Below are positions 16,425 to 26,993 of a stretch of 64,000 bases of DNA, piece after piece. The stretch is from Clostridia bacterium. GTDB taxonomy: Bacteria > Bacillota > Clostridia > Christensenellales > Aristaeellaceae. The notes under the pieces are model-generated. The model had not been told where the DNA came from. It was given only the letters and a program-made list of their open reading frames with translations, and ran no database searches. The DNA is taken from contig JAFRPG010000005.1 in NCBI GenBank assembly GCA_017429265.1, positions 1 to 64,000 of the forward strand. The letters are read 5' to 3'. The first letter of the stretch is position 1. Each line of letters starts with the position of its first letter. Made by a program: the position numbers and the translations under genes.

Positions 16425-17579
16425 TTATACACCGGCTGTCAAGGGGTCCGACAGGACGATGTTGCGCACCCGCCGCGTGACGCTTGCGGTGCCGGTGTCG
16501 GTCACGTTCTGGTTGAGCAGCAGGGTGACGCCGATGTCCGGGAAGTTGACGAAGTAGGTGCCGAGCCAGCCGTCCCAGCCGTACTCGCCCTTGCGGGCCA
16601 GGCCGGCCGCCTTGCCGGGATCGACGCATACGCGCATGAGCTTGCCGTAGTTGTAGCCGCTGTTCCAGTCCCAGAAGAGGCCCGCGGGCACCTGCGGCGC
16701 GGTGAGCCAGGCCACGGTCTGCTCGGAGAGGTAGCGCCTGCCGTCCAGCTCGCCGCCGCGCAGCAGCATGGTGGCGAAGCGGGCGTAGTCATCGAGGGTG
16801 GAGACCAGGCCCGCGCCGCCGGAGGCGAAGGCCGGCTCGGTGTCGTAGCGGCCGACACACAGGTTCATCTGGTTCCAGACGTTCATGTGCGGACGCTGGG
16901 CGCAGGTGACCAGGCGGCTCCGGTTCTCCGGGGTGACGCAGAAGCCCGTATCCTTCATGCCCAGGGGCTCAAAGAACTCCTCGCGCAGGAAGCGGGAGAA
17001 GAGGCGGCCGTCCGCCAGCTCTACCACGGCGCCGAGCACGTCCGCGCAGCTGGAGTAGCGGAACTCCCGCCCGGGCTGGAAGGCCAGGGGGAGCTTGCCG
17101 ATCTCATTGCAGAAGACGACGGTGCTCATGCCGGCCCCGCGCAGGATGGCCTGGGTATTGGTGTCGAAAAGGCGTGCGGCATAGGCGGCGGCCGGGTCCT
17201 CGCCGGGATAGCTCAGGCCGGCCGTCATGCCGAGCAGGTCCATCAGCGTCACGCTGCGCTCGGCCCACTCCGTCATGCCGTCCGCGCGGATGACGGACGG
17301 ATGCGCGAAGCCGGGCAGGTACTTCTCCACCGGATCCATCAGGTCGATCAGGCCGCGCTCCATCAGCATGGCCACGGCCGCGGCGGTGATCGGCTTGGTC
17401 TGGCTGTAGAGGCGGAAGATGGTGTCGCGGGTGATCGGCTTGCCGGTCAGCAGGTCGGAGCCGGCCTCCGCGTAGGCGATCTCCTGTCCGTCCTTGAGCA
17501 CCAGCACGTTCCCGCAGGGGAGCTCGCGCTTGGCGACGGCGGAAGTCAGGGCTTGCTGAAGCTTTTCAGAAAGCGTCAT
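16425..17579 (-). CDS. Serine hydrolase, class C beta-lactamase family
   Basis: This 384-residue protein has the penicillin-binding/beta-lactamase fold. The nucleophile motif SxxK is S59-Q-T-K62 in FRLYSQTKPITA, and the second motif appears as the YSS in FRYSSCADVLG. It has no signal peptide, so it is cytoplasmic and more likely an esterase or peptidase than a resistance enzyme. The ATG at 17579 (after ggagg) overlaps the end of the zinc-ribbon gene by 14 bp. It is the last gene of the tldD-tldE-ribbon transcript, which suggests a link to peptide processing, but no substrate can be named. Confidence 0.87.
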   Translation of the reverse strand: MTLSEKLQQALTSAVAKRELPCGNVLVLKDGQEIAYAEAGSDLLTGKPITRDTIFRLYSQTKPITAAAVAMLMERGLIDLMDPVEKYLPGFAHPSVIRADGMTEWAERSVTLMDLLGMTAGLSYPGEDPAAAYAARLFDTNTQAILRGAGMSTVVFCNEIGKLPLAFQPGREFRYSSCADVLGAVVELADGRLFSRFLREEFFEPLGMKDTGFCVTPENRSRLVTCAQRPHMNVWNQMNLCVGRYDTEPAFASGGAGLVSTLDDYARFATMLLRGGELDGRRYLSEQTVAWLTAPQVPAGLFWDWNSGYNYGKLMRVCVDPGKAAGLARKGEYGWDGWLGTYFVNFPDIGVTLLLNQNVTDTGTASVTRRVRNIVLSDPLTAGV

Positions 17580-17841
17580 ATTTCCTCCATTCGTCGGCTC
17601 CGCCGGCCGTGTCGCCGGGGTCGCCGCCGTCCTCATCGTCGGATTCCGTAAAGTTGGCGGCCAGCGCGTCGGGGGAGAAGCGGGGATCAAAGGCGAGGCT
17701 CCGCAGATTCTCCCGGCTGACGACGGTGTCCGTGCCCAGGCAGTCCCGGCAGCGGTATCCGCACACGGTGCAGACGCATCCGAGACGGTCGCTGTCGGCC
17801 TGGACCATCCAGGTCCCGCATTCCTTGCAGCTGCAGCGCAT
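17566..17841 (-). CDS. Small zinc-ribbon protein
   Basis: This 91-residue protein has eight cysteines in the first 36 residues (C3, C5, C8, then CVCTVCGYRCRDC), enough for two zinc sites. The second half is acidic and rich in Gly and Asp (SDDEDGGDPGDTAGG) and likely disordered. I do not recognise the family. Its gene lies 3 nt after tldE and overlaps the serine hydrolase gene by 14 bp, so it is translated with both. Confidence 0.7.
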   Translation of the reverse strand: MRCSCKECGTWMVQADSDRLGCVCTVCGYRCRDCLGTDTVVSRENLRSLAFDPRFSPDALAANFTESDDEDGGDPGDTAGGADEWRKYDAF

Positions 17842-17844
17842 GGT

Positions 17845-19203
17845 TTACGCCTCCGCTCCGCTGACGCTCAAGGCGCCCACGTCCACGGAGGGGCTGCCGA
17901 TGCCGCCGCCGAGGAACTCCAGGTCGCTGCCGACGGCGCGGATCTCCTTGAGCAGCTGATAGAAGTTGCCGGCCACGGTGATCTGCTCCACCGGGCGGAC
18001 AATGTGCCCGTTGGCGATGAGATAGCCCGAGGAGAGCAGGGAGAAGTCGCCGCTGATCGGGTTGGCTCCCGAGTGCAGGCCGGCGAAGTAGGTGATCAGC
18101 AGGCCGTCGTCCATCTCGCTGAGGAGCTCCGGCAGGTCCTTCTCACCGGGCCTGAAGAACAGGTTTGTGGAGGAGACGTGGATCGCGCCGCCCATGCCGC
18201 CGCTGGCGTTGCCGGTGGTAGCGACGCCCTGCTTCGCCGCGGTCTTGCGGTTGTGCAGGAGGGTGGTGAGGACGCCGCCGTCGATGACGGCCTTGGTGCG
18301 GGTGGCCGAGCCCTCCGCGTCAAAGGTCATGGAGGCGAAGCCGCCGGGCAGCAGCGGATCGTCCATCAGGGTCACGCAGTCCGCGGCGATCTTCTCGCCC
18401 TCGCGGCCCGCGAGCAGGCTCATCTTCTGCTGGGCGCTCTCGGCGGAGAAGATCCCGCGGAAAGTCCCCAGCAGGCTGCGCATGGCCTCCCTGCGGATGA
18501 TCATGCGGTAGACGCCGGAGGACACGGGGGAGGCGTGCAGCATGGAGGCTGCGTCCTCCGCTGCGTCCGCGCCGACGGACTCGGGATCGATCTCCCGGAC
18601 CTTGCGGCCCGCGAAGTGCTTCGCGCCGGTGACGACGGAATCGCCGTCCCTGCCGACCACAAAGGCACCGCAGGAGACCATGCCGCCCAGGGGAGCCTCC
18701 CGGGACAGGTTCAGGCCGAGGCTGTTGACCATGCGGACCGTGCCGCGGCCGGTGGAGATGTAGGCGCCCTGGCTCTTCGTCACGCGGGGATCCGTCGAGA
18801 GCGCGGCCTTCTCGATGCGCCGCAGCAGATCCAGCTTCTCCTCGGCGCCGGCGCTGCCAATGTCGCTCTCAGGCGCCTCGAGCGTGGGATAGGCTTCCTC
18901 GCCGGCGAAGATCTCGTCCTGATCCTCTCCCTCAGCGAGGGCGGCGCTCTCCTTCACGGCCTCGACGAGCATGGCGATCGCGTCGTCGTCAAAGGCTTCG
19001 GTGGAGGCATAGCCCATGCGGCCGTTCACCGTGCCGCGGATGCCGAGGGCGCGGGTGGCGCTGACCTCGTACTGGTCGATGGAGCCCTCCATGGCCCGGG
19101 CGTTGAAGCTGTCCTGGTCGGCATAGGTGACCTCCGCCGGGTCGATCCCGGCTTCTTTGGCCGCCCGGAGCAGGCGGGTGATGAATGTATCCGGCGTATT
19201 CAT
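17845..19203 (-). CDS. pmbA: TldE/PmbA metalloprotease-family subunit
   Basis: This 452-residue protein is the non-catalytic (TldE/PmbA) partner of TldD. The N-terminal half carries the family pattern around ATRALGIRGTVNGRMGYAS. The C-terminal part has GVYRMIIRREAMRSLLGTF and the late GDFSLLSSGYLIANG, and the zinc HExxxH of TldD is absent. TldD/TldE heterodimers degrade unfolded peptides and remove leader peptides from modified peptides such as microcins. It follows tldD by 10 nt and is followed 3 nt later by a zinc-ribbon gene. No modified-peptide cluster is visible here, so a general peptidase role is more likely. Confidence 0.93.
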   Translation of the reverse strand: MNTPDTFITRLLRAAKEAGIDPAEVTYADQDSFNARAMEGSIDQYEVSATRALGIRGTVNGRMGYASTEAFDDDAIAMLVEAVKESAALAEGEDQDEIFAGEEAYPTLEAPESDIGSAGAEEKLDLLRRIEKAALSTDPRVTKSQGAYISTGRGTVRMVNSLGLNLSREAPLGGMVSCGAFVVGRDGDSVVTGAKHFAGRKVREIDPESVGADAAEDAASMLHASPVSSGVYRMIIRREAMRSLLGTFRGIFSAESAQQKMSLLAGREGEKIAADCVTLMDDPLLPGGFASMTFDAEGSATRTKAVIDGGVLTTLLHNRKTAAKQGVATTGNASGGMGGAIHVSSTNLFFRPGEKDLPELLSEMDDGLLITYFAGLHSGANPISGDFSLLSSGYLIANGHIVRPVEQITVAGNFYQLLKEIRAVGSDLEFLGGGIGSPSVDVGALSVSGAEA

Positions 19204-19213
19204 GTCGCGTCCC

Positions 19214-20605
19214 TCACTTTCCGCCCACGGTCAGGCTGCTCACGCGGATCATCGGCTGTCCCACGTTGACGGGGATCGAGCCGGAGCGCGAACCGCACAT
19301 GCCCTGGGCCATGGTCATGGTCTTGCCGACCCGGTCGATGCGCATCAGCACCTCGCCGCCCTTGCCGATCAGCGACGCGCCGCGTACCGGACGGACGATT
19401 CTGCCGTCCTCCACCCAGTAGCCCTCGGCCACGGCAAAGTTGAACTCGCCGGTGGTGGGATTCACGGAGCCGCCGCCCATGGACTTGGCGTACAGACCGG
19501 TGCCCATGGTCGCGATCATCTCCGCCTCGTCGTCCGTGCCGGGGCAGATGTAGGTGTTGCGCATGCGGGAGGTGGGCGCCCAGGTGTAGTCCTGGCGGCG
19601 TCCGGAGCCGGTGGGCGCCATGTTCATGCGGCGGCTGCCCAGCTTGTCGATCATGTAGTTGACCAGCACGCCGTTTTCGATCAGTTGCAGCCTCGTCATC
19701 GGCATGCCCTCGTCGTCGATGTGCATGGAGCCCCACTCGCCGGGGATCGTGCCGTCGTCGACGGCGCTGACGCAGGACGCGGCGATCTGCTGACCCAGCT
19801 TGCCGCTGAACTCACTCAGCCCATACGCCACGGAGGTGGCCTCGAGGGAGTGCCCGCAGGCCTCGTGGAAGATCACGCCGCCGAAGCCGCCGTCGATGAC
19901 CACGGGGTAGACGCCCGCGGGGCAGGCATCGGCGTGGAGCATGGTGTGGGCCATGGCCGCGGCGCGCCTGCCGCTGGCCTCGGGGTCGATGCGGCTGTCG
20001 AAGATCTCAAAGCCCATGGAGGCGCCGGGGCCTTCGCTGCCGGTCTGGTTCTCATGGCCGTCGCTGGCCACGGCGGCCACACCCAGGCGGGTGCGCACAC
20101 GCCGGTCGGTGACGAATGTGCCCTCGGTGTTGGCGATCAGCACATCCTGCACCGTGTCGACATAATTGCAGTTTACCTGCACGATCTCCGGAGAGACGGC
20201 GCGGGCAGCGGCCTCGGCGGCGCGGAGCTTTTCGGCCTTCAGGGCGGCCTTGACGTCGGTGGGCAGCAGGCGGACTTCCTCCGCGCGGGCGGCGGACCAG
20301 TGGCTGAAGGCGACCGGCCTGCACCCGGCTCCGCCCTGCACGGCGGCCGCGGCCTGGGCGGCGCAGTCCATCAGGCCCTCGCGGCTGGTATCATTGGTGT
20401 AGACATAAACGGCGCGGGTGCCGTCCAGCACGCGGATGCCGGCACCGTGGGCGCGGGAGGTGGAGACGGTCTCGAGCTTCCGGGAGCGCATGGTCAGGTT
20501 GTGCCCGATGCGGTCCTCGAGGAAGATCTCGGCGAAGTCGCCTCCGGTCTGTACGGCGCGGGCCAGGACCTCCGCCGCAATGTTGCGATCCAGCATGTCG
20601 TTCAT
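19214..20605 (-). CDS. tldD: Metalloprotease TldD
   Basis: This 463-residue protein carries the zinc motif H247-E-A-C-G-H252 within FHEACGHSLEA, the catalytic signature of TldD. Downstream segments are also typical (DEGMPMTRLQLIENGVLVNY and GGGSVNPTTGEFNFAVAEGY). TldD forms a heterodimer with TldE, encoded next, whose chamber degrades small unfolded peptides. The ATG at 20605 follows aaggagga. It is first in a four-gene transcript from the promoter at 20713-20741. Confidence 0.96.
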   Translation of the reverse strand: MNDMLDRNIAAEVLARAVQTGGDFAEIFLEDRIGHNLTMRSRKLETVSTSRAHGAGIRVLDGTRAVYVYTNDTSREGLMDCAAQAAAAVQGGAGCRPVAFSHWSAARAEEVRLLPTDVKAALKAEKLRAAEAAARAVSPEIVQVNCNYVDTVQDVLIANTEGTFVTDRRVRTRLGVAAVASDGHENQTGSEGPGASMGFEIFDSRIDPEASGRRAAAMAHTMLHADACPAGVYPVVIDGGFGGVIFHEACGHSLEATSVAYGLSEFSGKLGQQIAASCVSAVDDGTIPGEWGSMHIDDEGMPMTRLQLIENGVLVNYMIDKLGSRRMNMAPTGSGRRQDYTWAPTSRMRNTYICPGTDDEAEMIATMGTGLYAKSMGGGSVNPTTGEFNFAVAEGYWVEDGRIVRPVRGASLIGKGGEVLMRIDRVGKTMTMAQGMCGSRSGSIPVNVGQPMIRVSSLTVGGK

Positions 20606-20712
20606 TCCTCCTTGGGCGGGCTGCCGCTTCTCCCCGCGGGCGGGGACGGCGAGCGCGGATGATGGTTCGGTGAACCGGGAAGGACGCTCCGGCGCCTTCT
20701 TCCCTGAATACC

Positions 20713-20741
20713 ATTATAAGCCAATGCCCGCCAAAACACAA
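20713..20741 (-). promoter_or_regulatory. Promoter of the tldD transcript
   Basis: On the minus strand, TTGTGT (20741-20736) and a perfect TATAAT (20718-20713) are spaced by 17 bp, about 108 bp before the tldD start. Confidence 0.65.
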
Positions 20742-20773
20742 GCGCGCGCGGATGCATCCGCGCACACAAACGC

Positions 20774-20809
20774 AAAAAGAAACACCCCGGTCCTTCCGGA
20801 ACCGGAGTG
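20774..20809 (-). terminator. Intrinsic terminator of tRNA-Leu
   Basis: On the minus strand, cactccggttcc pairs with ggaccggggtg and is followed by tttcttttt, a few bases after the tRNA 3' end. Confidence 0.85.
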
Positions 20810-20815
20810 CTTGTG

Positions 20816-20897
20816 TGCGGCCGACGGGACTTGAACCCGAACCCATTGCTGGACACGCCCCTCAAACGTGCGCGTATGCCAATTCCGCCACAGCCGC
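20816..20897 (-). tRNA. tRNA-Leu (anticodon GAG)
   Basis: This is an 82-nt class II tRNA. The acceptor GCGGCTG pairs with CGGCCGC, and the discriminator is A, as for leucine. The anticodon stem CACGT/GCGTG encloses the loop TTGAGGG, so the anticodon is GAG, reading CUC and CUU. A variable arm and the T-arm GGGTTCGGGTTCAAGTCCC follow. The 3' CCA is not encoded. It is transcribed alone from the consensus promoter at 20918-20946. Confidence 0.96.
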
Positions 20898-20917
20898 ATG
20901 TTTTGGCAACGTTGGAT

Positions 20918-22611
<1,694 letters not shown>

Positions 22612-22666
22612 GCGCATATAACGATACACCCGGAAGGAACCGACACACGAAGGAGGCACATACAGC

Positions 22667-23851
22667 ATGGCAGCAGTCCGCAAGGTCAAGACCGCGGTCG
22701 TCGGATGCGGCATGATCAGCAACATCTACATCCGCAACCTGAAGCAGCTTTTCTCCGTCATCGACCTGACGGCCGTGTGCGATCTCAACGCCGCGGCCGC
22801 GCAGGAGAAGGCGAAGACCTTCGGCGTGGAGAGGGTGATGACAATCGACGAGATCGCCGCCGACCCGGAGATCGAGCTCGTGGTCAACCTGACCGCGCCC
22901 GTGGCCCACTACAGCGTCATCAAACAGATGCTCGAGGCCGGAAAGCATGTCTACACCGAGAAGATGTTCACCACCGACCTCGCGCAGGCACAGGAACTGG
23001 TGAAGCTTGCGGATGAGAAGGGCCTGATGATCGCCGTGGCGCCGGACACGGCCCTCGGCGCCGGCGTGCAGACCGCGCGTTATATGATCGACAGCGGGCT
23101 GGTGGGTGATATCACCTCCGGCCTGGTCAGCGTGACCCGCAACCAGAACCTGAATTCCGAGAGCTTCAAGTTCCTGCAGAAGGCCGGCGGCACCCTGCCC
23201 TACGACGTGGGCATCTACTACATCGGCGCGCTGATCGCCCTGCTCGGGCCGGTGGAGTCCCTGTGCGCCTTCGCCGCTCCGGCCCCGCTGCACGAGAAGC
23301 AGCTCCTCTTCGACACGGCGAATCCGGACGCCTGGACGATCCCCGGCAACAACCTGGTCACCGCGAGCCTCTCCTTTGCGTGCGGGGCGCTGGTCAGCGT
23401 CCACTTCAACGGCAACGCGGTCGGCTCCGAGACCAGCTTCATGCGCTTCTTCGGCACCCGCGCGGCGATGGAGGTCGGCGATCCCGACACCTTTGCCGGC
23501 GAGGTGAAGCTGACCTTCCCGGAGTCCGGGACCGTCACGATGCCCTTCACCCACGGCTACAACGGCGTCAACATGCTGCCGGAGAAGGGCTGGTTCGACT
23601 TCTACGGCCACCGCGGCATCGGCGTGGCGGATCTGGCCTGGGCCATCCGCGAGGGCCGTCCGAACCGTCTGAGCAAGGAGTACGGCCTGCACTGCCAGGA
23701 GATCCTTCAGGGCATCGACGAGGCCGCGGCCACGGGCAGTGTGTATCATCTGAAGTCCCGCTGCAAGGTCGCCCCGCTCAGGCCGGGCTTCTTCTCCTCC
23801 AACGGTGACGGCCGGTCCCGCGCCGACGCGGAGCGGTCGCTGATGGCATGA
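22667..23851 (+). CDS. Gfo/Idh/MocA-family NAD(P)-dependent oxidoreductase
   Basis: This 394-residue protein has an N-terminal Rossmann fold with the dinucleotide loop VGCGMISN (about 11-18). The segment HVYTEKMFTTDLAQA holds the Glu-Lys motif (EKP is usual; here EKM) of the family. The C-terminal alpha/beta domain (about 130-350) binds substrate. Family members oxidise or reduce sugars, inositols and related carbonyls. It lies after the GH51 arabinofuranosidase on the same strand, consistent with sugar metabolism, but its substrate is unknown. The Met in place of Pro in EKP is a modest deviation. Confidence 0.92.
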   Translation: MAAVRKVKTAVVGCGMISNIYIRNLKQLFSVIDLTAVCDLNAAAAQEKAKTFGVERVMTIDEIAADPEIELVVNLTAPVAHYSVIKQMLEAGKHVYTEKMFTTDLAQAQELVKLADEKGLMIAVAPDTALGAGVQTARYMIDSGLVGDITSGLVSVTRNQNLNSESFKFLQKAGGTLPYDVGIYYIGALIALLGPVESLCAFAAPAPLHEKQLLFDTANPDAWTIPGNNLVTASLSFACGALVSVHFNGNAVGSETSFMRFFGTRAAMEVGDPDTFAGEVKLTFPESGTVTMPFTHGYNGVNMLPEKGWFDFYGHRGIGVADLAWAIREGRPNRLSKEYGLHCQEILQGIDEAAATGSVYHLKSRCKVAPLRPGFFSSNGDGRSRADAERSLMA

Positions 23852-23876
23852 CCCCGCATTCCTGAAACAGCATCGG

Positions 23877-23914
23877 AAAGAGCCTGCCCGGATTTGCCGG
23901 ACAGGCTCTTTTCG
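23877..23914 (+). terminator. Intrinsic terminator of the GH51-oxidoreductase transcript
   Basis: aaagagcctgtcc-type arms (23877-23891 and 23898-23912) form a long stem ending in ctctttt. Repeat copy 4 starts right after it. Confidence 0.85.
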
Positions 23915-24265
23915 GGTTCTTCACGGAAAGATCGGAAAAACCGTATGAGAGGGGGTTCGCGCTCTGCGGAGCGCGCCAGGGGCTTTCCGATCGCCCCTGG
24001 ACCCTTCGGGAGCATGTCTTTCTTGTTTGGTATTGGGTAAAGTATCGTTGAAAAAAGTAACTTTCAGTCCCAAGTCCTATCATTAACGGGACGGCCCCGA
24101 AGGAGTCCAGAGGATTCGGAGCGCCCGGAAAACTGTCCGGGGGACAGTTTTCAGCGGAGAATGGGCGGCAGCCCCGGATCGATCGGAAAGCCCTCTGGTG
24201 CGCCCGCAAGCGTATCTCCTCATCAACAAAGCTTCCCTAACGAAACGTTGAAGAGCCTCTTTTTG
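23913..24265. repeat. Intergenic palindromic repeat, copy 4 (full)
   Basis: This ~350-bp element has the same left arm as copies 2 and 3 (gcgctctgcggagcgcgcc then aggggctttccgatcgcccc) and the same right arm. It carries the hairpin module (perfect 11-bp stem at 24128-24152), almost identical to that in copy 2, 16.8 kb away. Its centre (about 24015-24085) matches copy 1 rather than copies 2 and 3. The right end (cgaaacgttgaagagcctc) is the inverted counterpart of the left end. It fills the 400-bp gap between convergent genes. Confidence 0.85.
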
Positions 24266-24877
24266 TCAGGGTCGGGGCTGCGGGTCGGGCAGCTCCAGCA
24301 CGTAGCGCTCGTAGGCGTTGATGACCGGGATGCCGTGGAAATCCACGATGCGGGGGATCGTCCAGGAGTAGCTCCGGTGGACATGCCCGTGGCAGAAGGC
24401 CTTGGGCTGCAGCTCCTCCGCCAGGTCGAGGAAGCAGTCGAATCCCCGGTGGGCGAAATCGTCCGCGTCGCCGTAGCCCGTCATGGGGGCGTGGGTCACG
24501 ATGATGTCGACGCCCCCGGCGCGGCGGATCTCGCGGCGGACCTTGCGGATGCGGCGGGCCATCTCCTGCTCGGTATACTGATAATCCCCGCCGGAATAGC
24601 GCTTGCAGCCGCCGAAGCCGAGGAAGCGCACGCCCTTGCAGGTGACCACATGACCGTCGATGCACTCGCAGCCCTCGGGCGGCTCCTTGACATAGCCGAC
24701 GTCATGGTTGCCGGGGATATAGAGGACGGGCTTGCTGGTCAGGGTGACCAGGAACTCGAGATACTCCCGCTTGAGGTCGCCGCAGGAGACGATGATGTCG
24801 ATCCCCTCAACGCGGCTCGGCTGGTAGTGATCCCAGAGGGCAGGCGACTCCACGTCGGACAGAAGCAGGATCTTCAC
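24266..24877 (-). CDS. Calcineurin-like metallophosphoesterase
   Basis: This 203-residue protein has the full dinuclear-metal motif set in order: LLSDVES, SCGDLK, PGNHD, VTHAPM and CHGHVH. Such small enzymes hydrolyse phosphodiesters or phosphomonoesters; the YfcE/MJ0936-like group is the closest type. The start is a GTG at 24877, 7 nt after gaggga. It lies 38 nt after the ParB-like/BMP gene on the same strand and may be co-transcribed, which hints at a nucleotide-related signal, though the substrate is not known. Confidence 0.9.
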   Translation of the reverse strand: MKILLLSDVESPALWDHYQPSRVEGIDIIVSCGDLKREYLEFLVTLTSKPVLYIPGNHDVGYVKEPPEGCECIDGHVVTCKGVRFLGFGGCKRYSGGDYQYTEQEMARRIRKVRREIRRAGGVDIIVTHAPMTGYGDADDFAHRGFDCFLDLAEELQPKAFCHGHVHRSYSWTIPRIVDFHGIPVINAYERYVLELPDPQPRP

Positions 24878-24915
24878 GGGGTCTCCCTCCTCCGGTCAAT
24901 ATTCGGTCAGGCCCG

Positions 24916-26889
24916 TCATTCGGCGGGCGCGGGGACGGGCGCGGCGGCCGGAGCGGGCTCCGGCTTGTCTTCGGTCAGGGCCAGGAGACGGGTCGTCTCC
25001 CGGGCGGCAGGCATCAGCTCGTCCAGGCGCGGGATGTGGCCGATGACACTGTCGCAGAGCCAGTTCATCTGCATCATCTCTTCCACGCTGAAGGAACTGT
25101 CCCGCTCGGAGCGGACGCGGCCCTGCTGGTCGAGCACCTGACCGTCGAAGGGATGGATGCTGCCGTCCGCCAGGCCGCGCTTGAGGATCTCCGCCAGGTG
25201 GCGGACGCCCTCCGGGACGGCATCGGACATCGCCACGTCGATCACGCCGCTGGACAGGCCCCACCAGTAGGAGACGGCCGTTCCCTGCGGGGCTTCACGC
25301 TCCCAGGCGCCGGCGAGGATGCCGCGGACCATCTGCTCGTAGGTCTTGCCCCAGTTCCACACGTCACGGGCGAGGGGCAGGTAGGAGCCGTCCTCGGAGA
25401 GGAGGGAGGTGGACCAGCCGGGGCCGGTGTTGCCGGGAATGCTGGCCGCCACGGGATGGCCGGAGACGATCCGCGCTCCCGCCGCCCAGAGCCGCTGCGC
25501 CGGGTCTCCGCCGAGGCAGGACCACTCCAGCAGCACCCTGGCCGCCGGATTCGTCATCCGCAGGCCGAGGGCGAAGGAATTGACCGCGGCGGGCACGCCG
25601 AGGATCGGGTAGCGGGCGATGTAGCCCACGGGGTCGTTCCCGCACAGGGCGCCGGCGATGGCGCCGGAGATGAACTTCGCCTCGTGGATGCGGCTGTAAT
25701 AGGTGCGCACGCCCACGGCCGGCACGGACAGGGCGCAGAGGAGGACCTTGACGTTCGGGTGCAGGGCGGCGGCCTGGCGCGCGGGGCCGAGCAGGGTCGG
25801 CGCGGTGGCGAAGACCAGGGCCGCGCCGTCGCGGACGATAGCCCGTTCCATCAGGGCGTCGGCATCCTCCTCCCCGACGATGTAGGTGCGCACGCGGACC
25901 TGGTCGCCCAGGGCTTTTTCCATATAGGCGCGGCCTTCCTCATGCCCGCGGGTCCAGAAGCTGACCGCCGGGTCGTTGACATGGATGAAGGCGATGTTCA
26001 GCACGGGCTTCGAGATGCTGTCGAGCAGGCGGCCGACGATGCTCTTGCCGGGGATCTCCGGCTCGGTGGAGACCTCGACGGGCTTGTCCTCCGCGGCAAA
26101 GCGGAATTCCGGCATCAGGGCGCCCACGCGGCGCTGCAGCTCCGTGCGGTCGAGGGCCGCAAGCTGGTCGAAGGGGTAGACGTCGAGGCAGGTCAGCAGG
26201 ACGTCGCCGACGGTCAGGTTGCGCATCTGGTCGATGTTCATGCTCCGGCAGATCTCGCGCAGGGACCAGTAGAGGGCGAGGAAACGCTTGCGCTCATCCT
26301 CGGTCCACTCGTGGTCGGTCTCCAGCCCGAGGCCGTCCTCGAGACGCTTCCAGCTGCCGGGCTTGTCATAGTGGAGGACGTAGATCTTGCTGCGCCGGTA
26401 GAAGCGCAGGAATTCCTGATACGCCTGGTAGGCCGGCTCCTCCGAGGCCTGGGGCAGGATGCGCGTGACGTGGGCGCGGATGGTCAGGGCGTCGTAGGAG
26501 CGCAGGACGCTGACGCGCTTGTGACCCTCCTGCACGTAGAACTGACCGTAGTATTCATAGCAGCGGATCGGGTCGGTGATGCCCGACTCGCCGAGATGGG
26601 CGTCGCAGAGGTTGATCCACTTTGTCGCGAACTCGGTGTTGTCCGCGAGCAGGGGCATGAAGTTGCCCGCGAAGGCGGTCTTGCGCCCGTCCGCGAGGGT
26701 GCCGACGATGCTGTCCATCGGGATCTCAAGGGTGCCGATCTCGGCACGGTCGGCGGAGGAAACCTCCGGGAAAATGTCCTGAAGGACACGGGGATAGGGG
26801 TCTTCGCCGCGGGCAGCGCAGGCGGCGGTATATTTCTGGCCGCGCCGGAGGGCGGCGTGATACTGTTCGATGGCTTCCTTGCTGTACAA
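24916..26889 (-). CDS. Cytoplasmic ParB-like/BMP (PnrA-like) nucleoside-binding fusion protein
   Basis: This protein of about 657 residues has three parts. Residues ~45-140 resemble a ParB/Srx-like fold (DSIVGT near the start, then YVQEGHKRVSVLRSY). A linker of ~150 residues follows. Residues ~295-600 match the basic membrane protein (BMP/PnrA/Med) periplasmic-binding fold (NIAFIHVNDPAVSFWTRGHE, KFISGAIAGALCGNDPVGYI), which binds purine nucleosides in transporters. There is no signal peptide or lipobox, so it works inside the cell, as does Bacillus Med. The start is probably TTG at 26889, 9 nt after AGGAGG; the further-upstream TTG at 26910 lies inside or before that site. It likely senses a nucleoside-type ligand; the N-terminal output is unknown. 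No permease or ATPase gene is near. Confidence 0.82.
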   Translation of the reverse strand: MYSKEAIEQYHAALRRGQKYTAACAARGEDPYPRVLQDIFPEVSSADRAEIGTLEIPMDSIVGTLADGRKTAFAGNFMPLLADNTEFATKWINLCDAHLGESGITDPIRCYEYYGQFYVQEGHKRVSVLRSYDALTIRAHVTRILPQASEEPAYQAYQEFLRFYRRSKIYVLHYDKPGSWKRLEDGLGLETDHEWTEDERKRFLALYWSLREICRSMNIDQMRNLTVGDVLLTCLDVYPFDQLAALDRTELQRRVGALMPEFRFAAEDKPVEVSTEPEIPGKSIVGRLLDSISKPVLNIAFIHVNDPAVSFWTRGHEEGRAYMEKALGDQVRVRTYIVGEEDADALMERAIVRDGAALVFATAPTLLGPARQAAALHPNVKVLLCALSVPAVGVRTYYSRIHEAKFISGAIAGALCGNDPVGYIARYPILGVPAAVNSFALGLRMTNPAARVLLEWSCLGGDPAQRLWAAGARIVSGHPVAASIPGNTGPGWSTSLLSEDGSYLPLARDVWNWGKTYEQMVRGILAGAWEREAPQGTAVSYWWGLSSGVIDVAMSDAVPEGVRHLAEILKRGLADGSIHPFDGQVLDQQGRVRSERDSSFSVEEMMQMNWLCDSVIGHIPRLDELMPAARETTRLLALTEDKPEPAPAAAPVPAPAE

Positions 26890-26925
26890 GATGCTGCACC
26901 TCCTATTCAAACAGGTACGGTCATC

Positions 26926-26953
26926 ATTATACCCGCATTGTCCAAAATCGCAA
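26926..26953 (-). promoter_or_regulatory. Promoter of the ParB-like/BMP gene
   Basis: On the minus strand, TTGCGA (26953-26948) and a perfect TATAAT (26931-26926) are spaced by 16 bp, about 37 bp before the TTG start. Confidence 0.7.
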
Positions 26954-26993
26954 TAGCCGCGGCGGGCAGATGGCGGTCAAAAGCGACAGGGGC

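Noticed and set aside
16424..16442. TTGACA followed by TATAAT upstream of the CobW gene
   Set aside because: The spacer is only 7 bp, so the two hexamers cannot form one promoter. Either could be used with another partner, but none is convincing.
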